DNA from: an uncultured Erythrobacter sp.
GTDB taxonomy: Bacteria > Pseudomonadota > Alphaproteobacteria > Sphingomonadales > Sphingomonadaceae
Assembly (NCBI GenBank): GCA_947488085.1
Contig: CANKYI010000001.1
Span: 2,241,928-2,305,927 of the forward strand
Reading direction: 5' to 3'
Length of the DNA: 64,000 nucleotides
Positions 52,085 to 60,892 of the stretch are shown here, piece by piece. Numbering within the stretch: position 1 is the first letter of the stretch; each line of letters begins with the position of its first letter. Below the pieces are notes generated by a model. The model worked only from the letters and a program-made list of their open reading frames with translations, was not told the origin of the DNA and ran no database searches. Made by a program: the position numbers and the translations under genes.

Positions 52085-53050
52085 ATGACCACTCAGCAAG
52101 CCCCCATTTCATCGCCATTCGGCTATCGCTCTACTGCCAAGGAAGTGGTCGAGGGGATCGATCTATCGGGTAAAAATGTGCTGGTAACCGGCGGCTATTC
52201 TGGCCTTGGAACGGAAACTGTCCGCGCTCTTGCTGGGGCGGGTGCGAATGTGATCGTCGGTGCGCGGCGGCCCGATGCGGCGCATGAGGTGCTGGATGAA
52301 ATGCCGGGCGACATAGAGGTGCTAGGGCTCGATCTGTCGGACCCTGCCTCGATTGACGCGTTCGCCGCCGCGGTCAGCGAAAAGTGGGGCAGGCTGGATA
52401 TCCTGATCAACAACGCTGCGATCATGGCGAGCCCGCTCGCCCGCGATGCTCGTGGGTATGAGATGCAATTTGCGACCAATCATCTGGGCCACTTTCAGCT
52501 CACCGCGCGACTCTGGCCTTTGTTGAAAGCTGCCGAAGGCGCTCGCGTGGTTGCTCTATCATCAATTGGGCACCGCATTGTCGGCGTCGATATTGATGAT
52601 CCCAATTACAACAACCGCGAATATTCGAAATGGCCTGCATACGGCCAAGCGAAGAGCGCCAATGCGCTGTTCGCGCTTCACCTCGACACGCTCGGTGAGC
52701 CGCATGGCGTGCGCGCTTTCTCCGTCCACCCGGGCGGGATCGTCACGCCGCTTCAACGGCACCTGACCATGGAAGAGCAAACTGCAATGGGTTGGTTCGA
52801 TGCCGAGGGCAACGTCAATGAAGCCTTCAAATCGACCGAGGAAGGCGCATCGACCAGCGTGTGGTGTGCGGTCTCACCACTGCTTGAAGGCGAAGGCGGC
52901 GTCTACTGCGAGGATTGCAACATCGCCGCACCTGCGGACCCGAACAAGCCCGGCCCCGGCGGCGTGCACCCGCATGTCCTGGACGCAGGGATCGCGGCAA
53001 AGCTGTGGGCGAAAAGCGAGGAGCTAACCGGCGTGGAATTCCGTCCCTAG
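52085..53050 (+). CDS. Short-chain dehydrogenase/reductase
   Basis: 321 residues. NAD(P) motif TGGYSGLG (about 35-42), NNAAI (about 109), Ser of ALSSIGHRI and the catalytic Y-x-x-x-K as YGQAK (about 186-190), followed by VHPGGIVTPL. It resembles the retinol-dehydrogenase/WW-domain-oxidoreductase-like group. Single gene, divergent from the nitronate monooxygenase-like gene. Confidence 0.92.
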   Translation: MTTQQAPISSPFGYRSTAKEVVEGIDLSGKNVLVTGGYSGLGTETVRALAGAGANVIVGARRPDAAHEVLDEMPGDIEVLGLDLSDPASIDAFAAAVSEKWGRLDILINNAAIMASPLARDARGYEMQFATNHLGHFQLTARLWPLLKAAEGARVVALSSIGHRIVGVDIDDPNYNNREYSKWPAYGQAKSANALFALHLDTLGEPHGVRAFSVHPGGIVTPLQRHLTMEEQTAMGWFDAEGNVNEAFKSTEEGASTSVWCAVSPLLEGEGGVYCEDCNIAAPADPNKPGPGGVHPHVLDAGIAAKLWAKSEELTGVEFRP

Positions 53051-53059
53051 AAGCTGCGC

Positions 53060-53482
53060 TCAATCCTGAGATGTGGACAATATCGGCCGGGTCGATAGGC
53101 CAGTCACGCCTTCATACTGCGCCAGCGCATCGCGCAGGTCGCACAATTGCTCGCTCGTGTCGCATTCGCAATAAACCAGCGCATCAATATCGCCTGACAG
53201 GCAATAAACGCCTTCAACATGATCGAGCCGCTTTATCTGATGCACCAGCGCCGATTGCGCCGCACTCGTTTCAAATTGGACAGAGAAAAACGCGCGCACA
53301 TCGGGGAGTGCCTCACGTGCGAGCGTGATCGTATACCCGGTGATCACGCCTTGCTCTTCCAGCTTGGTGATCCGATCATGCGTGGCGCTGCGCGATAGGC
53401 CGATATCGCGCGCCAAAGAAACCAAGCTGGCCCGCGCATTGCCTCTCAGCGTCTGCAACAGCAAGCGATCCTTCTGATCCAT
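53060..53482 (-). CDS. Lrp/AsnC-family transcriptional regulator
   Basis: About 140 residues from ATG 53482 (MDQKDRLLL); an upstream ATG at 53521 is less likely, and the best GGAGG is 14 bp away, so the start is uncertain. Winged helix ARASLVSLARDIGLSRSATHDRITKLEEQGVITGYTITL, then the RAM ligand domain with VEGVYCLSGDIDALVYCE. It is divergent from a LysE-type exporter gene, the classical arrangement in which an Lrp regulator senses the exported amino acid. Confidence 0.93.
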   Translation of the reverse strand: MDQKDRLLLQTLRGNARASLVSLARDIGLSRSATHDRITKLEEQGVITGYTITLAREALPDVRAFFSVQFETSAAQSALVHQIKRLDHVEGVYCLSGDIDALVYCECDTSEQLCDLRDALAQYEGVTGLSTRPILSTSQD

Positions 53483-53610
53483 ATCGGGAATATGCGCCTC
53501 CGCCCTATTGTATGGTCGCACCGGACAGTTTCCGGTTTGGCCGACATCATGCTGGTAGAATAGGCCAACCCGCGACGCATATCATCTTCTACGTAACTTG
53601 GGAGATGAAC

Positions 53611-54228
53611 ATGGAACTGAGCGCATTTTTGCTGTTCGCCATCACCACTTTTGTTGTGGTCTTTACGCCGGGACCAGCGGCCATCGCGATTGCTGCGCAA
53701 GGGTCCGGCAATGGTTTGCTGCGCGCGCAATTCGGCATTGGCGGAGTGGCGAGCGCAAATGTGATCTTCTTCATTCTGTCTGCCACCGGCATATCGGCCA
53801 CGATCATCGCGTCAGACACTTTGTTCATGGTGATTAAATGGTTTGGCGTCGGCTATCTGACCTATCTTGGCCTGTCGGCGATCTTGAGCAAATCGGGGGG
53901 CCTGGTGGTCACACGCGGTGAACCCAGTGCGCCGCGTGCGCTGTTCCTCAAAGGCTTTGTGGTCGAGTTCGCCAACCCCAAGGCCATGCTCTATTTCGCG
54001 GCGATCTTGCCGCAATTTCTTGATCTGACCGCACCGATTGCGCCGCAGATCGCGATTATGGGCCTAACGACGCTGGTGTTCGATGTGGTCATTTACACCG
54101 CCTACGCCGCACTGGGCATGCAGATCACCCGCAGCGGTTTGAAACCTTGGATAGTGCGCACGCTTAACCGGGTGGCAGGCGGAGCTCTGTTGTTCTCAGC
54201 CTTTCGCATTGCCAAAGTCTCGAATTAG
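53611..54228 (+). CDS. LysE-family amino acid exporter
   Basis: About 205 residues from ATG 53611 (GGGAG about 6 bp upstream; the ATG at 53605 is too close to it). Six transmembrane helices with the family motif FTPGPAAIAIAAQGSGNGL and the later FVVEFANPKAMLYFAAILPQFL. It exports basic or neutral amino acids or homoserine lactones. Its stop overlaps the stop of the convergent EamA gene. Regulation by the divergent Lrp-type gene is probable. Confidence 0.92.
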   Translation: MELSAFLLFAITTFVVVFTPGPAAIAIAAQGSGNGLLRAQFGIGGVASANVIFFILSATGISATIIASDTLFMVIKWFGVGYLTYLGLSAILSKSGGLVVTRGEPSAPRALFLKGFVVEFANPKAMLYFAAILPQFLDLTAPIAPQIAIMGLTTLVFDVVIYTAYAALGMQITRSGLKPWIVRTLNRVAGGALLFSAFRIAKVSN

Positions 54229-55121
54229 TCGGCACGGGCCTGAGCGGAGCGCGCTGCATTCAACGTCAGGACGATCCCGCCTAGGATCAAAGCCCCGCCG
54301 ACTAACACGCTGGTGGTGAGCCGCTCGGTCAGGAACAGCACCCCGCCGATCGCGGCCACAACCGGAGTTGCCAATTGCACGCTGGCCACGGTTGCAAGGC
54401 CCAGCCGCGGGGCAACTTTGTACCACACGACATAACCCATTGCCGACGTCACCACACCAGAAGTCACCGCCAACGCCACGCCGCGCCAACTCGGCAAACC
54501 GCTATCAAGCAGGAGCATCGGGGCAACGATCAGGCTGGCGATAAGAAAGTATCTTGCGGTGCTGCCCGTGGCTCCGCCTGCTGCACTGGCCGAACTGCGC
54601 CCGATCAAGGTGTACATGCCCCACGCCAACCCTGCGCCCGCCATCAATATGCCCGGGATCAATGTCGCGCCACCGACACTCGCCGCCTTCCACGGGGCGA
54701 GGACATAAATCAGCCCCGCTATCGCCAGCATCAGCCCAAGCCAACCGCGCGAAGTCAGACGCTCGCCGCGGGCCAGACCAACGGTGATGATAGTAGCTTG
54801 CACAAAGCCAAACAGGATCAGCGCCCCAATCCCTGCGCCAAGTTGGAGATAGGCCAGCGAGAAGCCCGCCACATAAGCCGCGAGCGCAAACGCGCCGGGT
54901 AGGTCTGCTCGCGATGGCCTAGCGCCCAATACTGGCAACAAGACCAGCGCGCCCGATGCGAGGCGGATGACCGAATAGGCGCCCGCCTCTATCGCGCCAT
55001 CGGCCAATGCGGCCCGCGCGATCAGCGAATTGCCCGCGAACGCCGCAATCGCAAGAATCGCGAGGAGAATGGTCACAAGCGCGGAACTCTTGGCCTCCGC
55101 CATGGGAGCAGGGTCGCTCAC
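54225..55121 (-). CDS. EamA/DMT-family transporter
   Basis: 298 residues from GTG 55121, overlapping the upstream gene's stop (ATG 55103 is possible). Ten transmembrane helices in two EamA repeats (about 15-140 and 155-290; FAGNSLIARAAL, SVQLATPVVAAIGGVLFLTERL). The family exports metabolites and amino acids. Confidence 0.92.
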   Translation of the reverse strand: MSDPAPMAEAKSSALVTILLAILAIAAFAGNSLIARAALADGAIEAGAYSVIRLASGALVLLPVLGARPSRADLPGAFALAAYVAGFSLAYLQLGAGIGALILFGFVQATIITVGLARGERLTSRGWLGLMLAIAGLIYVLAPWKAASVGGATLIPGILMAGAGLAWGMYTLIGRSSASAAGGATGSTARYFLIASLIVAPMLLLDSGLPSWRGVALAVTSGVVTSAMGYVVWYKVAPRLGLATVASVQLATPVVAAIGGVLFLTERLTTSVLVGGALILGGIVLTLNAARSAQARAD

Positions 55122-55906
55122 CCCTTGGGTTTGAGCAGCTTATTCGGCCTGATCCGGCGCGCCTCGCCGAACATCGAATAGGTCTTGTTCACATAGTTGG
55201 AGACATCGACAATGCTGTCCAAATACTTCTCAAGATCCTCTGTCATCTCTTGTTCGACGAGCCGCACATGCGCGCCGGGATTCTCTGTCTCAAAGCGCAC
55301 ATAGAACCACGGATCACCGCGCTTCAGCACGAGCGGCTGATTGATGTCATGCCACTCAAAGCCCCAGCTTAACGGACGCGGCCAGATATGGACTGGAAAG
55401 CGTCCACCCATCTGCACACCGGGGCGCGGCGTGGGGAAATAATCGAGATAGGGCGCGGTCTGCACTACATAGCACGGCTCATCTGCGACAAAGACGTAGG
55501 GCGCAGTGATCTGAATGATCGGGCGCTCTGGGTGGCGCCATTCGCTTGGCGGATGCATCACCAGCATATTGGCGCGGCCTTGTGGGCGCATGGCGGATTT
55601 CTCGCCATCGGCGTCTAGTAACTGGAGCTGTCCATCGGGCTTTCGACCAAAGGACAGTTTCAGATCAATCGGACATGGAATAACGAAATGCCGCCGGTCA
55701 AAATCAATCGCAGCAGGGCACACCTGTACCGATTTGGCAGAGGCCGGTTTGGGATCGCTGCGGGTGAACGGCTTTGGCGGTGACCAAATCGCATCGCCTC
55801 CTTGGGGGAAACGGACCGTCCAACCCACGGTCACGCTGCGCGACTTGCCTTGCGCGTCGCTTTCGCGGCGTTCGGCGTCTTCGGCAAATTGGTCTTCCCA
55901 GCTCAT
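55118..55906 (-). CDS. Conserved hypothetical protein
   Basis: About 262 residues from ATG 55906 (MSWEDQFAED). No signal or membrane segment. Beta-rich with many aromatic and Pro residues (FRFPQGG-type start, DFDRRHFVIPCPIDLKLSFGR, YLDYFPTPRPGVQMGGRFPVHIWPRPLSWGFEW) and an acidic helix at the end (MTEDLEKYLDSIVDVSNYVNK). Followed by EamA with a 4-bp overlap and preceded by the glycosylase gene 32 bp away. No family recognised. Confidence 0.72.
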   Translation of the reverse strand: MSWEDQFAEDAERRESDAQGKSRSVTVGWTVRFPQGGDAIWSPPKPFTRSDPKPASAKSVQVCPAAIDFDRRHFVIPCPIDLKLSFGRKPDGQLQLLDADGEKSAMRPQGRANMLVMHPPSEWRHPERPIIQITAPYVFVADEPCYVVQTAPYLDYFPTPRPGVQMGGRFPVHIWPRPLSWGFEWHDINQPLVLKRGDPWFYVRFETENPGAHVRLVEQEMTEDLEKYLDSIVDVSNYVNKTYSMFGEARRIRPNKLLKPKG

Positions 55907-55937
55907 CGCAAATCCTGTGTCTGTGTGGTGCGAGGGG

Positions 55938-56642
55938 TCATGCCCCTTCGCGTCCCGTTTCGCAATCTTGGAGCACTGGACATTCACCGCACTGAGCCTT
56001 TCGCGGGCGGCAAAATGTCTGACCCAACTTTTTGAGCAGCAAGTGATGTTCGTCCATATCGGCGGCGGACCATTCCTGCGGCACAATCGGCATCAGAGCA
56101 TTATAAGTGCGCGCAGTATCGGCCCTTTGCGGCACGATTCCCATACGCTGCATGATGCGTCGATGGTGCCCGTCAATAACCATAGCGCGCCGGGCAAAGG
56201 TGCTCGCATTCATAACGCCCGCGCTGTTTTTGCGCGCCACACCGGGCAGTGTTTGGAGCCACTTCATAGCTTCATCCGTGGGCAGGTTGGACAGATGGCG
56301 CAGATCCACACTGCCGCGTTCCTCAATGATGGCGTTAAGACACGCTTTGAGCCTTTGCGCAGAAACACTGGGAAATGTCTGGCGCTGCAGTCGTTCCTCA
56401 AGCGCCGCTCGCGAAGCCTGCGCCACATGCTCCCATGATCCATATTCGCTCAACAACTCATCGGTTGATGCGTTAGAAGCCGCCGTCTTGGTCTGGGCGC
56501 CGATCACACCATGCACCAAAACCCAAACGGGTTCGCGGCGCTTTTCCGGCGGGCGAATGATACGTCCAAACCGCTCAATCAAGGCCGCTTGCACCCTTCG
56601 CAATATTTCCGTCCGCGGGTCAGGGCCGAGATCAAGCTCCAC
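55938..56642 (-). CDS. Endonuclease III-like DNA glycosylase
   Basis: About 234 residues from GTG 56642 (a start at 56663 is also possible; both overlap the upstream gene). The HhH-GPD fold carries the helix-hairpin-helix LQTLPGVARKNSAG with catalytic Lys and the Asp of MVIDGHHRR. The iron-sulfur loop C-x6-C-x2-C-x5-C is in FCRPRKAQCGECPVLQDC near the end. It removes damaged pyrimidines or mismatched bases in base-excision repair. The sequence is more divergent than standard Nth, so specificity may differ. Confidence 0.88.
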   Translation of the reverse strand: MELDLGPDPRTEILRRVQAALIERFGRIIRPPEKRREPVWVLVHGVIGAQTKTAASNASTDELLSEYGSWEHVAQASRAALEERLQRQTFPSVSAQRLKACLNAIIEERGSVDLRHLSNLPTDEAMKWLQTLPGVARKNSAGVMNASTFARRAMVIDGHHRRIMQRMGIVPQRADTARTYNALMPIVPQEWSAADMDEHHLLLKKLGQTFCRPRKAQCGECPVLQDCETGREGA

Positions 56643-57159
56643 GCCCTGTCCCTTTACGCACACCGATCACCAGCAGCGCTAAAGCAATGCTCGGCGCCCA
56701 TACCCACCGCATCTCCGACAGCACTGTCTCAAGCCCGCGGGCGGAGAAGAAATCCGCACCGATGGGCGAGACGCGCACGGGAGTGTACGGCGCGAAGATG
56801 CGAGAATTGTCGAATGGCCACCATAATGCAGCACCCAGTCCGCCACTCGTCAGCGTGTCGAGCAACCCATGGCTCGCCATCGCAAATGTGAGGAAAGCGA
56901 AAGCGGTGAGGCTGCGCGCCTCTTTCCACAACAGCGCCAATGCACCTGCACACAGGGCCGCGAATACAATCGAATGGGTCGCTCCGCGGTGGCCCCACTC
57001 ATCGGCATATTCGACACCCAATCCAAAACCCACCACATCCACATCAGGGAGGATGGCAAAGGCAGCGCCTGTGATTGCAAGCTTGGGAGATATGCACCCT
57101 CGCCCAGCCGCCACCGCGATCGCAAGTGGGACTATCGCGTGAGTGAAGATTGTGGGCAT
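56632..57159 (-). CDS. YdjM/DUF457-family inner-membrane metal-dependent hydrolase
   Basis: 175 residues, four or five transmembrane helices. The family motif THAIVPLAIAVAAG at the N-terminus, LPDVDVVGF and the H-R-G-x-T-H-S motif HRGATHSIVF, with a later MASHGLLDTLTSGG. These His/Asp residues form the presumed metal site. Members act on phospholipids or are linked to SOS responses in enterobacteria. Overlaps the glycosylase gene downstream. Confidence 0.88.
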   Translation of the reverse strand: MPTIFTHAIVPLAIAVAAGRGCISPKLAITGAAFAILPDVDVVGFGLGVEYADEWGHRGATHSIVFAALCAGALALLWKEARSLTAFAFLTFAMASHGLLDTLTSGGLGAALWWPFDNSRIFAPYTPVRVSPIGADFFSARGLETVLSEMRWVWAPSIALALLVIGVRKGTGRGA

Positions 57160-57178
57160 TCGCGGCGGTGCGTCGGCG

Positions 57179-57793
57179 CTATCGCTCGAAAGTGAGCGCG
57201 AATGTCACTGGCACCACTGGCGTGATCGAAGGCAGCCCTGCAAGTTCCTGCAATTGAGCCAACCCTTCGATCAATTCGAACCGGCCTGCTTCGACAATCA
57301 CCGGAGCATCAGACACCGCCAGCACTCGGTCTGCGCCCGCGCGCGTTACAGTAACCTCTGCTTGAAATGGCGCTTCAACGCCTTTGAGTGAGAGCATCCC
57401 ATCCAGCGTTGTCGAAGTGCTTTCGCCCACGCCCAACGCTTCAAATGCCGCCGGATCGATGGTCGCGGTCACATTCGCGGTTGGGTTATCGGCCACCACA
57501 AAGAACACCTCGCGCATCCGCTCATCGCGAATATCAACCCCGGTGCTGACAGAAGAAAGATCGATTTCAATCGCGGCTGCGCCATCGGCGGAAACGGTGC
57601 CAGTGACCGTCTCAAACCTATTCACCTCGGCGATTTCACCCGCTTTGATAGAGACATAGGAAAGCTCAGACGCAGCGCTATCGACGGTCCAAGCTCCCGC
57701 TGTCAGCGCTTCAGGTTCAGCAGGTGCCTGCGAGCAAGCAGCAAGCCCAAGGCCGATCGTGGCAATAAAGGTGAATTTGAAAGTCTTAGTCAC
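57179..57793 (-). CDS. YceI-family lipoprotein
   Basis: About 204 residues from GTG 57793. Lipobox GLAACSQ (Cys about 20). The mature part is the YceI lipocalin-like beta barrel (AWTVDSAASELSYVSIKAGEIAEVNRF, TGVDIRDERMREVFF, TTLDGMLSLKGVEAPFQAEVTV), which in homologues binds isoprenoids. The lipid-anchored form places it in the periplasm. It lies 76 bp after guaA, in the same direction. Confidence 0.87.
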   Translation of the reverse strand: MTKTFKFTFIATIGLGLAACSQAPAEPEALTAGAWTVDSAASELSYVSIKAGEIAEVNRFETVTGTVSADGAAAIEIDLSSVSTGVDIRDERMREVFFVVADNPTANVTATIDPAAFEALGVGESTSTTLDGMLSLKGVEAPFQAEVTVTRAGADRVLAVSDAPVIVEAGRFELIEGLAQLQELAGLPSITPVVPVTFALTFER

Positions 57794-57869
57794 GGTATAT
57801 TGGCCCCACTTTAGTTGGCTCGGCAATCTTATAGATACGAGCAGGCATCGGCAAAGGTTGCTTAGCCTA

Positions 57870-59459
57870 TCACTCCCACTCAATCGTACCGGGCGGCTTA
57901 GACGTGTAGTCATAGACCACCCGATTGATACCTTGCACCTCGTTCACGATGCGAGTCGCCACTTGTGTGAGGAAGCTTGCATCGAACGGATAGACATCGG
58001 CTGTCATGCCATCCGTGCTGGTCACGGCGCGCAATCCGCACACGCTGTCATAGGTGCGGCTGTCGCCCATCACTCCGACTGTTTTGACGGGCAATAGCAC
58101 AGCAAAGGCCTGCCAAATCGCATCATAGAGCCCGGCATTGCGGATTTCTTCGAGGTATATCGCATCAGCCTTGCGCAGAATATCGCAGCGTTCTTTGGTG
58201 ACTTCTCCGGGGATGCGGATGGCTAGGCCAGGTCCGGGGAAGGGGTGGCGGCCAACGAAGGCTTCAGGCAGGCCAAGCTCACGACCCAATTCGCGCACTT
58301 CGTCTTTAAAGAGTTCGCGCAAAGGCTCGACCAGTTCCATATTCATGCGTTCGGGGAGGCCGCCGACATTGTGGTGGCTCTTGATCGTGACTGATGGCCC
58401 GCCGGTAAAGCTGACGCTTTCGATTACGTCGGGATAGAGCGTCCCTTGAGCAAGGAAGTCCGCGCCGCCGACCTTTTTGGCTTCGGCTTCGAACAAATCG
58501 ATAAATGCGCCGCCGATGAATTTCCGCTTTTTCTCAGGATCAGTGACCCCGGAAAGACCGGCGAGAAACGTCTCCTCTGCGTCCACTGCGACAAGCGGAA
58601 TGTTGTAATGGTCGCGAAACAGCGAGACGACTTGCTCTGTCTCATTCAATCGCATGAGGCCGTGATCGACATAGACGCAGGTAAGCTGATCGCCGACAGC
58701 TTCGTGGATCAGGACCGCCGCGACCGCGCTGTCCACGCCGCCTGATAGACCACAGATGACCCGGCCCGATCCGACCTGAGCGCGGATTTCCTCGATCTTG
58801 GTTTTGCGAAATTCGGCCATGGTCCAATCGCCTTTGAGGCCGCAGACATGGCGTACAAAATTGGCGAGCAGCTTGCCGCCATCGGGCGTGTGGACGACCT
58901 CCGGGTGGAACTGCGTGCCATAGAATTTGCGTTTCTCATCCGCGATTACCGCGAAAGGTGCGCCGTCGCTGGTGGCGACAATCTCAAATCCGGGAGCGAA
59001 TTCGGTGACTTTGTCCCCGTGGCTCATCCAGACCTGATGGCGTTCACCCTCGGCCCACATGCCATCGAACAAAGCGCATGGTTTGATCACAGTCAGATAG
59101 GCGCGGCCAAATTCGCCGCCTTCTCCCGTTTCATGGCCGGGCCGCACCTCGCCGCCCAATTGGTGGCTCATCACCTGTTGGCCATAACAAATGCCAAGGA
59201 TCGGCACGCCTGCCTCGAACAGGCTTTGCGGCGCGCGCGGGCTTCCATCATCGGGCACGCTTGCGGGGGAACCCGACAGAATGACGCCTTTAGGCTTCAT
59301 CCGGCGAAACGCGTCCTCTGCCATCGTGAACGGGGCGATCTCGGAGTAAACGCCCGCTTCGCGCACACGGCGCGCGATCAGCTGTGTCACTTGGCTGCCG
59401 AAATCGACGATCAGCATGGAGTCGGGCAGGTGCGAGTCGGAATCTTGATTGGCTGTCAT
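57870..59459 (-). CDS. guaA: GMP synthase (glutamine-hydrolysing) GuaA
   Basis: 529 residues. It aminates XMP to GMP. Class I amidotransferase domain (about 12-205) with nucleophile GICYGQQ and the HPEV pair. ATP-pyrophosphatase P-loop [11 protein letters not shown] (about 232-242) and the C-terminal dimerisation domain ending PPGTIEWE. Length and motifs are complete. Confidence 0.97.
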   Translation of the reverse strand: MTANQDSDSHLPDSMLIVDFGSQVTQLIARRVREAGVYSEIAPFTMAEDAFRRMKPKGVILSGSPASVPDDGSPRAPQSLFEAGVPILGICYGQQVMSHQLGGEVRPGHETGEGGEFGRAYLTVIKPCALFDGMWAEGERHQVWMSHGDKVTEFAPGFEIVATSDGAPFAVIADEKRKFYGTQFHPEVVHTPDGGKLLANFVRHVCGLKGDWTMAEFRKTKIEEIRAQVGSGRVICGLSGGVDSAVAAVLIHEAVGDQLTCVYVDHGLMRLNETEQVVSLFRDHYNIPLVAVDAEETFLAGLSGVTDPEKKRKFIGGAFIDLFEAEAKKVGGADFLAQGTLYPDVIESVSFTGGPSVTIKSHHNVGGLPERMNMELVEPLRELFKDEVRELGRELGLPEAFVGRHPFPGPGLAIRIPGEVTKERCDILRKADAIYLEEIRNAGLYDAIWQAFAVLLPVKTVGVMGDSRTYDSVCGLRAVTSTDGMTADVYPFDASFLTQVATRIVNEVQGINRVVYDYTSKPPGTIEWE

Positions 59460-59718
59460 GGCTGACGCGATAAGCGCGCGCGCGCCGCGCTGTCTAGCAT
59501 GCCGTAACGGCGTTCCCCCAACCTATCGACACTTGTCGCAGTGCAACATGTGAAACCCGTCAGAAAATCAAAAGTTTTTCGCATCTCAACGGGAACCAAA
59601 GGCGTATATCTCGCATTCGCACATTAAATGTTTGCAGTGCAGCATTTCAATTCACAACTGAAGGCCGGTCCGCGGTCCCAACAATTTCTGACACCCTCTC
59701 TTTGATCTGGAGCCAATT

Positions 59719-60042
59719 ATGCGCCTTACACTTTCCGCCATCGCCCTTGCCGCAGCAGTCCTAAGCCCGATTGCCGCTGCGAATGCTGCACAAACCGTGA
59801 CTGTGCGCATCAGCTATGCTGACATCGACCTCAACACCGCCGAAGGCCGGGCCGCTCTCGAAGCGCGCGTTGCTGCCGAAGCGCGCACCGCTTGCACAAT
59901 CGAAAAGAGCGTGCGCTACGACTATGGCCGCGATATTGTTGATCAGAAATGCGTCAATGACGCCCGTGAAGCAGCAATTGCCGAAGCGCAGCGCATTGCC
60001 GCCAACGAAACACGCTCGGGCCGCGCTGCTGCTGCCAACTAA
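59719..60042 (+). CDS. UrcA-family secreted protein
   Basis: 107 residues. Signal peptide about 1-23 (ANAAQ). Family motif VRISYADIDLNTAEGRAALEARVAAEARTAC, then a second Cys (DQKCVNDAREAAI) forming the probable disulfide. UrcA proteins are small periplasmic proteins abundant in sphingomonads, function unknown. The 259 bp upstream (59460-59718) hold no other gene. Confidence 0.88.
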   Translation: MRLTLSAIALAAAVLSPIAAANAAQTVTVRISYADIDLNTAEGRAALEARVAAEARTACTIEKSVRYDYGRDIVDQKCVNDAREAAIAEAQRIAANETRSGRAAAAN

Positions 60043-60078
60043 GTCTGACTTTCCGGCGTTGATCGCCGCGTCTGACAA

Positions 60079-60122
60079 ATTTTGGGCGTCCGCTGGAGAT
60101 ATCCAACGGACGCCCAAATTGT
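60079..60122. terminator. Bidirectional terminator hairpin
   Basis: Arms TTTGGGCGTCCG (60081-60092) and CGGACGCCCAAA (60107-60118) with an inner TGG/CCA pairing sit between the convergent urcA-type gene and the small membrane gene. T-rich sequence flanks both sides, suiting termination in both directions. Confidence 0.8.
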
Positions 60123-60161
60123 TTGCCAAAGTACAGCGTCCACGCGCCAAATCTTCGCGTG

Positions 60162-60533
60162 TTACGCCATAGCGGCGCTGGGTTCTTCTTCGGTCTGGCT
60201 AGTCAAAACCACCAGAACCACAGCCGCGCCCATCACCAGATAGAATGCCTGAGGAATGCCCGTCAGGCCAAGCAGGAATGGCAGAACGAGAAACGCTGCG
60301 CCCGCTGCGAAATCGATGGCGAGGTGAAGTTTAAAGGGGATCACCCGGCGCGCGCTCACCGAATAATCGGTGACCAGGCTATAAATAATCAATGCCATGC
60401 CGGCGAGTATGGGAATGGCAGTTACCAGCGATGAAGTTTCAGCTGGAAACAAAACCAATGGGCCAACGATAAGTCCGATAGCGGCGAGATAGTCGATTAC
60501 GCCGTGTAATTTGAGAGTAAGAAATTTCATCAC
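60162..60533 (-). CDS. Small four-helix membrane protein (SPW-repeat-like)
   Basis: 123 residues, four transmembrane helices (about 12-30, 36-55, 68-88, 92-110). The short loops contain Lys/His near the membrane (MKFLTLKLHGVIDYL, VIPFKLHLAIDFAAG), suggesting an internal two-fold repeat. Resembles SPW-repeat or DoxX-size membrane proteins; exact family uncertain. A SigF-like promoter lies 34 bp upstream. Confidence 0.68.
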   Translation of the reverse strand: MMKFLTLKLHGVIDYLAAIGLIVGPLVLFPAETSSLVTAIPILAGMALIIYSLVTDYSVSARRVIPFKLHLAIDFAAGAAFLVLPFLLGLTGIPQAFYLVMGAAVVLVVLTSQTEEEPSAAMA

Positions 60534-60892
60534 GAGGTCCTAATTTAGCAAAGTTCTCGTGCGAGCTTCGTTGGATCGGGGTGAAAAGTTACAAAAAACG
60601 CATCAGTCGAGCGCAACATCTCGATATATGTTGCGCATTTTTCAACAAACTTACGAATTTTCTCATTTGAGTTTCATGCAATCAAACGCCATTTGCACTC
60701 TTGCGACACGCGGTCAGACACCTCTCTCCCTCTCTGACGCGTCGCATTGGTAAGGGCGGCACCCAAATGCACCCTTCCAGTCTGCTGACTCTGTTCAGCA
60801 GCGAGCGAGACGCGGCCACCACTCTTCCCCCCCAACAGGTGGCCGCGTCTCCACACTCTTGCTGATGAAAAGCTGGGTTGCTTGCCGATCAA
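60534..60892. other. Intergenic region with a SigF-like promoter and two hairpins
   Basis: On the minus strand GTAACT (60592-60587), 16 bp, then CGAA (60570-60567) lies before the small membrane gene: one base different from the SigF-type pattern at 28801. Further right, CTGCTGA-N6-TCAGCAG (60782-60801) and a 13-bp inverted repeat (60808-60820 with 60838-60850) follow each other without T-runs. No gene is supported in these 359 bp, but an RNA could be encoded. Confidence 0.5.

Noticed and set aside
59504-59530. A third SigF-like promoter upstream of the UrcA gene
   Set aside because: GTAACG-N17-CGAC differs at two bases and in spacer length from the other two.
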